Shown here: piece after piece, positions 1-10,700 of the stretch
Position numbering within the stretch: the first letter of the stretch is position 1
Layout: each line of letters opens with the position of its first letter
NCBI GenBank assembly: GCA_015499985.1
Contig: JAAAUF010000735.1
Coordinates: 8,179-21,103 of the forward strand
Direction: 5' to 3'
DNA length: 12,925 bases
DNA from: Haplosporangium gracile
Taxonomy: Eukaryota; Mortierellomycota; Mortierellomycetes; Mortierellales; Mortierellaceae
Position numbers and translations under genes: made by a program
The notes under the pieces: generated by a model
What the model was told of the DNA's origin: nothing
What the model saw: the letters and a program-made list of their open reading frames with translations, nothing else
Database searches by the model: none

Positions 1-1903
1 TGGCGTGAGCGAGACCGGGCGACGGTTGAGAGAATCACGGAGCTGTCGGGGCAATAGTGAGTGTGCAGCGGGCCATGCACCATTGCCTTTTCGTACTCTC
101 CAGGCTCTGGAAGATTTATGCGAGGAAGAGAAAGCGAGAAAAATGTAATAAATGAAAAAATTCGCCCCGTTAGCATACAAAGCAAAGAAAGCAAAATTTG
201 TGAGCTGTTGGGAAGCGTGTCAGCAGCGATGCATTTACAAATGCTTTGCATGCATGCACGCCGCATAATGTAATACATATCCTTGAAACATTCAAAAAGA
301 GAAACAAAGTAAAAGGGAAAAAGGACTTACGGTCATGCATCATGCGTTGAGCACCCTTCCAGAGCTCGCTATCCTCGAACCGGACAAGTGTGTGCCCCTT
401 CATGAGCTGATAAGTGTGCTCCTGGGCGCCATCAAACATGTGGCGATCCAATAGCCAGCCGACCACCTCGTCCGTCCGACTGCCACTACCACTTTTGCTG
501 TTGCTCTTCTTCCCGCTCTTCGTGCTGCCACCGCTGTTGTTCCTGGAGTGGTTTCTGCTGTCGCTGATCTCGTTCGGGTCATTGGGGTCGAGGATGGGCC
601 AGGGAATGTCGGTGCGGGACTCGTCGCTGAGGTTAACCTGGAGGGGCGCATACGTGTCAATGTAGGTCAGGTAGATGTATCGAGCGTGTTGAACCGCAAA
701 CTCAGCATCCTCCTCGTCCACCTCCCGTCTTAACTTTTCTAACTCCTCGTCATCCACCTCAAACTTTTCCTGAACACGGCTGCCTTTTGGACTCTGTTTC
801 TCGTCTAGAGGGTCCGCTTCCTTGTTATCGCTGTCATTGCGACCACGTTTACCCTCCTGCCGATACGCCCGCTGCTGTTTCTCAAGACGCTTCTGAAAGA
901 TCTTGTGTTTCAACCGGTCAGCTCGCTGCATCTCCAGGTTGGGTTTCGCAAACAGCTCAACGTCCATCCAGAACAAGAGGTTCTCGATTGAGTACTCCTG
1001 GAAACAGAACTGGCGGAACAGGTCTAGTGCGATCGTGTTGTGGAGGATTTCTTGGAACCGTGCGTCATTTGACGAGGCTTCGAGATTCAATAAGAGATCC
1101 GTAGCCCGAGATCGTGGGCGGAAAGAGGACGAGGAGGAAGAAGAGAAGGTTGTGGTGGTGGCAATGGTAGTTGAGGTAGTTGCTCCTGTAGGAGCACCAT
1201 CGGCATTGGTCGTGGTGGCGGCGTTGATGGTCGCAGCCTGAGGGGAGAGGTCGACACCGAGGAGGGAGGAAGATAAGGGGTTCGAGGAGACGTATTGTGA
1301 AGCGAGGAGTCGGTCCTTATTGTCAGCGTTGATTTGTGTCGTAGATGCAGAGTTGAGCACGTCTGTGGTTGCTGTAGTTGTGGTTGTTGTTGCGCTATTA
1401 CCCCCTTTTGATGCAGAAGGTGTGCCTCCCCCTCCTTGATTGCTGCTGGACTGGTACCGAACCGCAAAGTGAGGCTGCTGCTGGATCGGTATCGAGCTAC
1501 ACGAGAACTTTCTTGCGCTACCAGCACTTACATCGCTCTCACCACCCCCGACAGAGTGTGGGCTCTGAAAGGGTGTTGATGCTGCGGTGGCGAGAACGGA
1601 GGAATGGACCGAAAGGATGTCCGACTCGTTCGAGAATGAGATCGGTGACGATAGTCGTTGTGGCCCTTGACCTTGCTGTTGTTGGGGTTGTTGCGAATGT
1701 GGTAGTTGTAGAAGCGATAGGCAATTGGACGAGGTGGGTGAACTGAGGTGTGACATGGAGGGGGGAGGTGGAGGGGAGCTGGGGCCGTCAGAGTCTGTGG
1801 GGTGGTGGAGACTGTCTTGACTGTTTACTACTGCCATAGCGGTCAGGTTTGTCAAAGACATTTTGCGGCCCATTGCTAGACCTTTCCAGAAGGGTGCGGG
1901 CAT
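1..1903 (-). CDS. RGS-domain protein (regulator of G-protein signalling), partial at window start
   Basis: Likely a GTPase-activating protein for heterotrimeric G-alpha subunits. Exon 1 is 1903-331, 524 codons plus one base, and ends at the donor gtaagt (330). The next exon appears to start at 106 after acceptor cttccAG and stays open to the window edge, so the C-terminus is missing. The start at 1903 has A-rich context (aaaaaaATG); Met codons at 1873 and 1861 are alternatives. Residues 1-265 are low complexity (poly-P, Q, T, S) with no recognised domain. The RGS fold begins near residue 270 (DLLLNLEASSNDARFQEIL), followed by ENLLFWMDVELF near 305-315, IYLTYIDTYAPLQVNL near 410-425 and MFDGAQEHTYQLM plus LVRFEDSELW near 485-515. 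Compared with a usual RGS box of about 120 residues, two inserts stand out: about 80 charged residues between the ENLLFW and IYLTYI helices, and about 50 Ser/Gly/Lys-rich residues after the VNL segment. The family call is firm; the G-alpha partner and the second exon frame are not. Confidence 0.85.
107..330 (-). other. Intron of the RGS gene
   Basis: Donor GTAAGTCC begins at 330 directly after a codon split in phase 1. A good acceptor cttccAG ends at 107, giving a 224-nt intron. A CTAAC-like branch site lies near 170. The acceptor is followed at once by a second AG (AGAG), and both possible exon frames stay open to the window edge, so the exact 3' splice site cannot be fixed here. Confidence 0.6.
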
Positions 1904-2600
1904 TTTTTGAGAGGGAGGGTATATGGGTATGGTGTTGTACAGGGTTCGATTTGGAGGGTGTGCGGAGAAAGAGAGAGGGAGTGTGGAGAAAAAGAAAGGG
2001 AAAGAGAGAAAGAGAATAAGGATGAGGCAGGGGAAGAGGGAGGGAGGGAAGGAAAGAGGGAGAGAAAGAGGGAGTTGAGAAAGAAAGAAGAAAGGAGGAG
2101 GTGGAAATAAACAAAGACAAAGCAGGAAAGAAGAATAACGTGAAAGGCGAGAAAAAGGAGGAAAAAGGTTAGATAAAGAAAGTAGAGCAAGGAAAGAGAG
2201 GAAGCGAATGTTAGTGACAAGGTGATAAAAGAGGAGCGGATGCAATGATGAGTGAGGGCGGTCGTCGAAGGGAAGAGGGAAGGAAAGGAGAGAGAGGGAA
2301 GGTCAGGCACACATCCCCTTTGGAATGGGAGGGGGGATGATGATGAGATGGCCATAACGTAACGACGAATAACAATTGGGAGCACATCAAATCAACACAG
2401 CAGCCCACGGGTACAGCAATAATAACAAGAAAAGGCAAAAGCAAAATGAAAGCAAAATGAAAGCAAGGAAGCAAAGCAAAGCGAGGAGGGGGAGAGACGA
2501 AGTATTGGATGCGCGGAGGTGTGTGAGTGTGGGTGCAGGTGGAGTGTGGGAGCGGGGGGTTCATTCGTTCGTCAGCACGAGTAAAACGCGAGACTGACAC
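1904..2600 (-). promoter_or_regulatory. Pyrimidine-rich leader and promoter region of the RGS gene
   Basis: On the sense (minus) strand this stretch is strongly C/T-rich, especially about 1940-2300, with runs of TTTCTC, CCTCCC and similar. It has no recognisable protein. The RGS reading frame happens to stay open back to an ATG at 2245, but the translation is a monotonous Leu/Ser/Phe/Pro string expected of CT-rich DNA. I read it as a 5' leader plus promoter. CT-rich blocks before start codons are common in fungal genes. No TATA box stands out. A short tandem copy of an 11-mer (gcaaaatgaaa) lies at 2441-2462. Confidence 0.45.
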
Positions 2601-2827
2601 GCTTATTTTAAATAGTTTTCTGTCCCTGTCTCAGGAAGTCCAGGAAAATGAAGGGGCAGGGGTTGATTTACATCCTTTGGTGACAAACCATATTGATCCT
2701 CCCTCATCCAAGGCAAGACAATATAAAGCGAGACACGACGGAATCATCCCCTGTCTCTCTTATTCCATGACTGTTGTCGCCTTTTCTTCATCTCCCTCAA
2801 TGTCATTGCCATTTGTTGCTCGTGAAA

Positions 2828-2873
2828 AGATAGAGAGAGAAAGAGAGAGAGAGACACACACAGAGAGAGTGAG
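2828..2873. repeat. GA/CA simple repeat
   Basis: An imperfect (GA)n tract followed by a short ACACACAC block and another GA run, inside the spacer. It is low-complexity DNA with no coding evidence. Confidence 0.8.
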
Positions 2874-3439
2874 AATGATGGCGCGTTTCTCATATTTCTT
2901 CCTGTTAGCGAGTCGAGCCACTTGCTTGAGTCCCCCTCGTCCCTGTCTGCCCATCTCTTCCTCTGTCTGCTGTTTGTCTGTCTCCTTTTTCCCATATCGA
3001 TTTCTGTCCCTTGGCCTTTCTCCTCTCCCTCTCCCTCCCCCTCTCTCCCTCTTGATATTATCCCATTCCTATCCATCACCCTCTCTCCCTCTCTCGCCTT
3101 CCCTCGCCATCTCTCGTACCTCGCAGAAAGAGAACACACAAACAGAGGGAGAAAGATTGAAGGAGTGAAGGAGAGAGAGGAGGTCTCTTCGGTCGCCTTC
3201 TCTCTTTCCCTCTATGGCCCTCGTTGACTCTCCTTCGTCCTTCCCCCTTTCTCGGCCGTTTCCTAGCCTCGCTCTCCTACATTTCATACTCGTCGCATCC
3301 GCCCTTCACCTCCTCACCCCCTTTTTTTCTTCTCTCACACCTCTTTACCCAACCTTCCTCCCATTCCTCCTCCGTTTTTTTATCTAAAAAAGTGCGACTC
3401 TTTTAGTTATTTTTGTTTTTTCTTCGCGATTGTCCATTT

Positions 3440-3442
<3 letters not shown>

Positions 3443-3476
<34 letters not shown>
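3443..3476. repeat. (TTG)11 microsatellite
   Basis: Eleven uninterrupted TTG units plus one base. Read on the minus strand it is CAA, which would be poly-Gln in a coding frame, but no flanking coding signal supports an exon. A similar TTG/CTG array at about 5160-5195 lies inside a real gene, where it encodes poly-Gln. Confidence 0.9.
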
Positions 3477-4416
3477 ATTTCCATTTCGCCGATGGGTCGG
3501 TCCATGCTGCTTTGCTTTTGCACACAATAAAAATATACCCCCGAGTGACCACGAACGGTGGTCAGATCGCCTCTTTTTCTATTGTCTCTTGGGCCCGCTT
3601 CTTTATGTGCTTAGTCCATCACCCCATCCATTCCCTTGATGTCAAGCAGCAGCGAAAAGGAAAATAAAGAGCCCTCATTTTGCCTCCCTTTTTTCTTTCT
3701 TTCTTGCTTCCTCCCTACATAAATAAACCCCTGACATTGCCAATTTTGCTTTTTTTGTGTGCAATATTCTCTTTGTTTGTGTCCGTCTGTCCGTCTGACA
3801 GTTGGGCGCAACCGAAAACACCTTCCTCCCATGATTAAATTGGTAAACAAAAAGACATACGTACTTTTGGAAGGCAAGTTAGAGGGATGGTAAAGATGGA
3901 GAGGGGGCAGAGAGAATAGGACCATCCAAGTCCGAGTGCAGTTGTTCATCATGGAGGATTTTTGTCAGCTAGGTGTGTTTCTGACCTTTTTCCTCATTTT
4001 TGGTTCGTCTTTTTGGGTTTCTCCTGCCCATCGCTATCTCTTTCTTTCTCTGTTCTTTTTTTAGGGGGTGATGCAGCATAAAAAGCCGTTACATATCCTA
4101 AGTCATGAAGGGTAGGGTATACAGACACACGCACGCACAAAGACAAGATAGCTCAGAATTCGACACAAAGGCATAAACGAAGATGATCTGCATGTCTATG
4201 TATTTCTTTCGTTTGAGTGTTGCTCGGAATGAGGAGAAAAAAGAAAGGTAGTAACGAGAGTAGAAAAAAAAGCGTACGCGTGAAAGGAAAGGACAAAGCG
4301 GACTAGGCACTTCATTCCGGAGAACAGAATGGGCTTGTACAAGTGAGAAAGAGGAAGGAAGTGGACGTGCTTCGTCCGCATTTTTCGTCCTCCTTGATTT
4401 CTTTTCCCTTAGGAAA

Positions 4417-5246
4417 TCAATTCACCTTCTTTTGTCTGTCGTACGCGACGTCCTTGTCCGTGAATGACCTTTGCCCTCCATCTCCCATCTTTATCTTGTG
4501 TGCCACCTTTCTCTCTCTCCCTTTTCCTCTTGTGCCGCCCATTCCCCAAAACTCTGATTCCCCACAGTAACATTTATCAACCACAACAGAAGAAGACTAA
4601 AAAAGAAGGTTTGTTGTTTACCTTGATCGATGTTAACAACGTGGACGGTACTGTCTCTCTCCAACACATCCTCAACGCGATCCGAGAACCGTAACTGCAC
4701 ACCTCGCGACTCGGCCTCGTCCCTCTCATCCACTAAACTATCATCATCATCCTCCTCCTCATACTCTTCCTCTCCATCATCTTCATCCTCATAATCCTGC
4801 GACCCGCTTCCATTGCCTTCTTCGCTATCTTCGCTGATCCTGCCATTGTCATGTCTCCTGGTCCTTTCAGTCCTCCTCCTGCGCGGTAACTCGACATGAT
4901 CAAAGAGGGCACCACACTCGATCACAGGGTACCGCGAATGGCCAACCTCCCGCTCGACCTGGTACGCATACTCAGCCTCGATCTGCCGAGCCAACTGTTC
5001 AATGGTGAAGGATTTGGGGACCGTCAGGGAAAAGGATACGCCGCGGGGTTGGTTGAGGAGGATGTGGAGAGGGACAAAGTTGGAGATGGAGGAGAGGGTC
5101 TTTTGGCGACGGCGGGTTTGCATCAATTGTTGGAGCTGTTCCTGTTCGTTTTGTTTGTATTGCTGTTGTTGTTGTTGTTGTTGCTGTTGTTGGTGTGCGT
5201 GTCTTGGTGTGTGCTGCTGGTCGTTGTCTTCTGTTTGACCCTGCAT
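4417..5246 (-). CDS. Protein with poly-Q and ubiquitin-like region split by an acidic insert; unknown function
   Basis: I do not recognise the family. Exon 1 is 5246-4622 (208 codons plus one base), starting at an ATG preceded by nine A's and ending at donor GTAAAC (4621), phase 1. Residues 19-29 are an 11-Gln run in a Q-rich N-terminus. Residues 58-120 look folded: FVPLHILLNQPRGVSFSLT, then SFTIEQLARQIEAEYAYQV, then YPVIECGALFDHVELP. A basic patch (RRRR, 122-125) and a Glu/Asp tract (138-179) follow. Residues 182-206 end VEDVLERDSTVHVVNI, which recalls the last strands of ubiquitin (STLHLV), so I infer a beta-grasp fold interrupted by the acidic insert. The last exon is uncertain. A 68-nt intron to acceptor aatcAG (4554) gives 45 more residues to a TGA at 4417-4419. 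A 2-nt later AG gives another open frame ending at TAA 4409-4411. A more distant exon is also possible. Exon 1 is confident as coding; the function is unknown. Confidence 0.62.
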
Positions 5247-6239
5247 TTTTTTTTTGGGAGTGTCTGTTATAGTTAGGGTATTAGGTGTTGTTGAAGGTGC
5301 TTATGAATGATTGATTTGAGGCTAATTCGTAACGTTCCTGATGATGCTCCTATCTGTTTTGTTTGTAGATGAATGGTGAAGGAGGGAGAGTTGAACAAGA
5401 AGAGAGAAACGAGGAAGAGAGAGAGAGAAATAGAAAGAAGAAAAAAGGGTTCGTTTCGTTCAGTCAGCGAAGAGCGAAGAGAGGGAATAAAGTGAGTGGG
5501 AGATTGAAAGAGACATATAAATTCACGCACGGTGTAGGAGTGGAGGTGATTGTTTCTTGTTGTTGGTTGTTAGTCGTTGGCTGTAAGAGACAATGGTAAA
5601 AAAAGTTCCGAAAAAAGGCAGAAAAAGGAAGGAAGGCTCACACGCTTGAAAAAGGCGGGTATTACTGTGTTTCTATGTCTCTGCTTGCTATGCTTACGTT
5701 TTTTGTATCACTGTTTTTATGTGTCCGACTATCGGCTGTTTTTGCCGAAGAGGGTGTCTCGGGAATCAATCGAATGAAAGAAGAGAATGCGTTGTTCCTC
5801 GAAAGCAAAGGGTGAATGCGGGTTGGTACTCACAGGACACAGACACGCGAATGCTTGTTGGCGGTCGGTTCGTTGGTTGTTGTTGGTCGTTGTTGGTGAG
5901 GAATGGAATGAGGAGACAGAAGAAAAGGGATGGGAGGGTGGAATGAAGGGCGGATAATAAGGAAGAGAAGGAAAAGGTGAGGTGCCTTGTGCTTGGTGAC
6001 AGAGGGGGGTAATACAAAAAGGAGAGCGAGAGTGAGGGAAAGAGCAAGACAGGAATGAAAAGGGAAAGAAGAAGGGAAAGGGGAGAATCGGGCGTAACTG
6101 TTGTATTTCTTATGCTTATGCGAGTGAACAAGGAGAGTGAATGTACGGGTGTAATAATGTGATGTATCCTGGTGCAATGAGTGTGATAGCAGTAATGACA
6201 GCAGCAATAAAGGAAGGGAACGAATATAAGATAAGGATC

Positions 6240-6283
6240 GAAGCGAGAGAAGCGAGAAGGGAAGCAAGAAGGGAAGCGAGAAG
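6240..6283. repeat. GA-rich minisatellite (ggaagcragaag-like units)
   Basis: About four tandem imperfect units of 9-12 bp of the type gaagcgagaag, ending in two nearly identical 12-mers (ggaagcaagaag, ggaagcgagaag). It sits in the presumed promoter region of the poly-Q gene. Confidence 0.75.
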
Positions 6284-7103
6284 AGAGAGAGAAAGAAGGC
6301 AGAAGATAAAGAAAGGAGTGGATCATGGCCATAGGGTGCATTTATTGCCAATTAAGCATTTGTGGCCCCTCTGTGGTGTTGGTGGTGTCCTTGGTGTTCG
6401 TAGTGTTCATGGTGGGGAGACACCAATTGCACATTACATACACAGACTCATGGATGATACCTCACATCATTGATTTCCTTGATCCACTCGCTGTTACTTC
6501 CTCTACTCCTTCCCTCGCCGTCCATTTCTTCTTTCTTTTATCTCTACTTGCATTCGCGCGCATTTCACTCTTCTGCAGAAACCCCTTTCTCTTATTCCTT
6601 CTTCCTTCTCTCGTTCCATCCGTCTCTCTCTCCCTTAATTCTTCGCCTCGCTTACCCCCTCTCTTTCTTTCTTCCCCTCCATCAATCACCCAATGTGTGC
6701 ATGCCATACGTGGGTACTAAAGAACAAATTCAACGCAACACTTTTTCGACCCTCTCATACATCACGTCCACCGCACGCTTCCAGACCTTTTTTTTTTTTT
6801 GTTTATGCTCCCCAAACGCTTTGTTATAAATGGGCTTATTCTCTCGCATATTCTTTCTCGCTTTCCACTGGGCGCAAAAAAAAAAAAGTACGTCCACCCC
6901 CGTGTTTTCAGTTTTTGCCTTGTTCACTTTGGTTTAATTTGCTTGTTTTGCTTGCTGGGTTCAGGCCTAAGATTCTTTTTATTTTAATTTTGGACATTTT
7001 TCAGGGGCCATCAAAAAATAAATCAGGGGGGTGTCAGACAAAATTGGATTCCAGGGGAAAGAAGGGGGACGAACAGAGGGATATGTATGATATGGAGACT
7101 TCA

Positions 7104-7126
7104 GGGGGACAGGGCAGGGGACGGGG
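7104..7126 (+). other. Canonical G-quadruplex motif
   Basis: Four G-runs of 5, 3, 4 and 4 bases are separated by loops of 3, 2 and 2 bases (ACA, CA, AC), which fits the G3+N1-7 rule. Looser G-runs lie just upstream at 7026-7080. The opposite strand is the transcribed-sense strand of the neighbouring genes. The spot is about 640 bp past the NSF stop codon. Confidence 0.75.
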
Positions 7127-7768
7127 TTAATTGGTTGGTTGGTTGGCCGGTTGGATCGATGGAGAGGAGAGAGAGAGTGAGAGGGAGGGGGATAGATGGC
7201 GTTGGGATCTTGAACGAATGAACCACGAACGATGAACTCGATCTGGTCTGGGTCTGGGTGAGTACTGGGGTTGTTTATGTGTTGACGTTGACGTTATTTT
7301 ATATTAATAGGTAAGACCCAGTTTGATATTGCATTTATCTCCATTGTAACCGTCCTTGTCTATAGTTGTCGTTGCTGTCGTCATTCTTTTTGCGCACTTC
7401 GCGTTTAGTTTCTTTTTTTTTACTATGTTTCTGTGTCCCGTCTCTGGGTATCAATGCACCCTCAACCCCCTTTCATTTCGTATTTATCGCATTCCTTTGT
7501 TGATGGGGGATGTACTCCAGACAAAAATATCTGAAATGGCAACGTTGCATCATATACTCGTACATGTTGTGATACGATTCATCATACCGAAAATGTAAAA
7601 TAAATAAAACATCATAGAAAAGAAGGGAGACAGGTACACTCTAGACTTGGCATCTTTGACGAAAGGCACACGCGATATGTGACGAAAAAAAAGACCTATA
7701 TTCATATGTATTATTGGTAAAATAGAAACAACTACATACAGGACTACATACCACAGACAAAGAAGTCA

Positions 7769-10700
7769 TTAGAGGTTGCTCATGTCACTGACAAAGCGAC
7801 CGACAAGATCCGTATCCTGACGCGCCTTCTCGATCGTCATCAATAGCCTCTTGATGCTAACCGATAACTTGTCCTCAATTCCACTCTTGGCCAACGTCGC
7901 CATCGCCGACCGGCGATCATCGTCTGAGGGGAACAGCTTCAAGTTCTTAACGACAGTATTCACCTCCGCCAATGATCTCAAGTTCTCAACATACAGCTCT
8001 GACGAGAACGAATCCATCAGATCCATCTCCTCCAACACATGGCGTCTCGTTGTCGTCGTCAACACCAACAACCGACGGCCCTTGGGAGGCGCCTTCTTCA
8101 ACAGAACCGCAAGAGCCTGCAAGACCGTGTTCGAGAACCGGGATCCGATAGGGGTATAGTCCAATAGACGCTCGATATCGTCCATCACAATCACACTCAG
8201 CAACGACTTGTATGAATCCTGGAACACCCTGTGGATCGCATTCACCTTCTGCATTTCGTTCATCCCAATCATCGTCTCGGGCGAAATCAGTTTGATGAAC
8301 GGGAACTGCGACTCCATCGCCATCGTCGCCGCCAACGCTGTCTTTCCTGCTCCTGGGGGTCCATGCAACAACAGACTGACCAACGGTGTCCTCTCCGAAT
8401 GTTTGACTTGCTCCACCCGAAGCGAACCCTCCTTCAAGATACTGTCAATTTGAGGCGAGAAATGAATAATTCCGTTGGCGATACAGGAATCGAGCTCCTC
8501 CTCGGCAGATCCGAACGCAGCATGAACCTCCTGTAGAGCTCCTAAGAAGTCTGCACGCATAATCTTCATGTTCTCCAGATCGCCCGTCGTTCCTGCAAGG
8601 GTTCCGACTTTGACATGGCGATTGAACGCAAACGAGTAGGCCGACTTGACCAGACCGTTGATCTCGGCTCCTGTAAAGTTCTTAGTCAATGCTGCCAACT
8701 CGATCATATCGACATCGGGCGCCAATAGGTTGTTCTCCATCGCCTTGTGAGTGTGGATCTTGAGGATCTGAAGACGACCCGACTCGTCCGGAAGACCAAT
8801 CTCCATATGGACCTCCATACGACCAGGACGCAACAAGGCCTCATCGATCATGTCCTTCCTGTTGGTCATACCGATGATCAAAATGTTATTGAGCTGTTCT
8901 ACACCATCCATCTTGGCCAAAAGCTGGTTGACGACCGAATCACCCACACCGGTGTTGTCGTTCTTGGACCCACGCTGCTTGCAGATAGCATCCAACTCAT
9001 CAAAGATGATGATATGCAAACTCGAGTCCTCGCCCTTGTCCTTGTACTCATTCTCGGCATCAATAAACAGCTTGCGAATGTTCTCCTCCGACTGGCCCAC
9101 AAACTTAGACAGCACCTCGGGTCCGTTCACAATCTTGGGCTCCCGACCATTCAACATCTTTCCAATCTCACGGGCCATCAATGTTTTTCCTGTGCCGGGA
9201 GGTCCATACAGCAAAATACCCTTGACGTGCTGAATGCCCATCTTCTCCACCAGCGAAGGAGGGAAAATGCGCGACGCGAAAGCACGACGGAACATGTTGC
9301 TGAACTCTGCATCCAAGCCACCAATGCCCATATCTTCAAACTTGAAGTCCGGCTGGATAAGTGTCACCGCTGGCTTGCTGTTGGAATAGTTATTTATGAG
9401 AGTAGGAGCAATTGTTAGCAATAAGGCCCTATATGCACGATATTCACGAAAAAACAAAAACATAACGGCAAAGGAAAGTGAATTCCTGGTACATACTTTC
9501 TGGCAGCGCCTCTGAGTTTGATGTTGCAGTCCTGAGCCCTGACAAACTGAATCTGCGCCTGCTGAGTCAATACCCCACGGTATCCATCGCGACTCGCTAT
9601 ACATATGAATTAAGAGTAAGATGTGAGTACGTGTAAATACTGGTGCCAGCGATCTCGCATTTGCTCCCAGAAATTTATTCCTGTGAGACCGACGGCTCCT
9701 AGGTCGTGAAACTTACGCAGTTCCTCGCCGTCGGGGCCACGGTTGCCGTTCATGAGGGCCTCTGAGCTGACGAGCTGAACCAATTTGGGGACCAAGATCA
9801 GACGAGTGTCCTGAAAGTCGAGTACCAAAGCCTGATCGACCGCCAACACTTGGTTGTTAAACACCTATTTGTATAAAAAAAAGGGATCGAGGGAAGGGTC
9901 AGTTTTGCGAGTTCACATAGAAGAATGATCCTCTACAACTTCTTTTCTCAGTCTCTCTTATCTTCTATCCAATGCCGTTGAACGAATCCACATGGAAGGA
10001 CAGTTCACAATAACACATTTTTTCCTTGTTCCTCTCCTTTTCTCTTTTCCTTTCCCCTGCCAGCGTTGTTTTCCAGAAGGATAAAAAAGGACCAAGAAAC
10101 GTACGGTGATAAAGTGACGAGCCATCTCCTTGGCATCGAACTCTGCCCGGATCTCGTTATTCTTGACGAACAACGAAACCTAAATGCCATTGAATGATGA
10201 CGTGTGGAAATAAATGGCATAAAAAAGTTAATACACAGCCTTCTGAGTTCGCATCCTCACGTTGCTCTTATTATTCACAACCGTAAATAAAGTAGCGCAT
10301 ATGTTACCTCGATCTCGACGTTGGAGAGGTAGACCATGGGTCCGTCGTTGGAGGGGTCCCAGGGCGCGACGTCGATTTCCTTGTTGAGTCCGACGTTGAT
10401 CCACTTGCGCTGCAGGTTGCTGAATCCCAGGCATGACTCTTGTACTGCGTTATCTGGCCTATTTATTACATAGATCAAACGATAACGAGGTGTTGCTGTT
10501 AGTTAAAAGAGTAGTCGATCCTTGAAAGAGCAACAAGAACGAGTAAGTGTACGCGTACTGGATAGAGAAGACGTATTGGTGCTCGACGAGAACATAGCGG
10601 GTATGAGGGGGAAACTCGTGAGGGCTAGAGGCGACACGGTTGGTGAGCGCAAAGGACTCGTTGGGTGACTTGATGGCCCTCATCCTCCTCGAGGGTTGGG

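Larger units (their letters stand above)
2601..4416. other. Gene-free spacer between the RGS gene and the split ubiquitin-like gene
   Basis: I see no coding region that can be supported. Open frames here translate to Ser/Leu/Pro or Arg/Glu strings that mirror simple sequence. The left part (about 2830-3360) alternates GA-rich and CT-rich tracts on the plus strand. A (TTG) microsatellite lies at 3443-3476. The right part (3480-4416) is of mixed composition, and probably holds the 3' UTR of the gene at 4417-5246. A strong donor-like gtacgtatgt on the minus strand near 3861-3870 leaves room for an undetected further exon of that gene. Confidence 0.5.
5247..7768. other. 2.5-kb spacer: upstream region of the poly-Q gene and downstream region of NSF
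   Basis: No protein-coding region or recognisable RNA gene can be supported. The part at 5370-6320 is GA-rich on the plus strand, so CT-rich in the sense of the downstream minus-strand gene, matching the leader style of the RGS gene. A minisatellite lies at 6240-6283. CT-rich plus-strand DNA follows at 6480-6680, and poly-T/poly-A tracts at about 6787-6800 and 6877-6888. A G-quadruplex motif at 7104-7126 is followed by a TTGG tandem repeat (about 7131-7154). The last few hundred bases should contain the NSF 3' UTR. An AT-rich sense-strand block near 7695-7717 (aataatacatatgaatata) is the best guess for polyadenylation signals. Confidence 0.5.

Noticed and set aside
1904..2245. In-frame upstream extension of the RGS reading frame (114 codons)
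   Set aside because: The translation is a Leu/Ser/Phe/Pro string from CT-rich DNA, and a good start context lies at 1903 just before ordinary protein sequence.
2527..3168. 213-codon plus-strand open frame
   Set aside because: Composition is Ser/Leu/Pro and Arg/Glu repeats following CT and GA tracts; no domain and no codon signal.
3611..3952. Possible further minus-strand exon of the poly-Q gene, with donor-like gtacgtatgt near 3861-3870
   Set aside because: The encoded sequence has no protein-like character and no convincing acceptor pairs with it. Kept only as a possibility.
4896..5276. Plus-strand open frame rich in Leu/Val/Cys
   Set aside because: It is the reverse of the poly-Gln region of the minus-strand gene.
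8747..9418. 223-codon plus-strand open frame
   Set aside because: It lies antisense to the conserved AAA D1 domain of Sec18, so it is a shadow of that gene.
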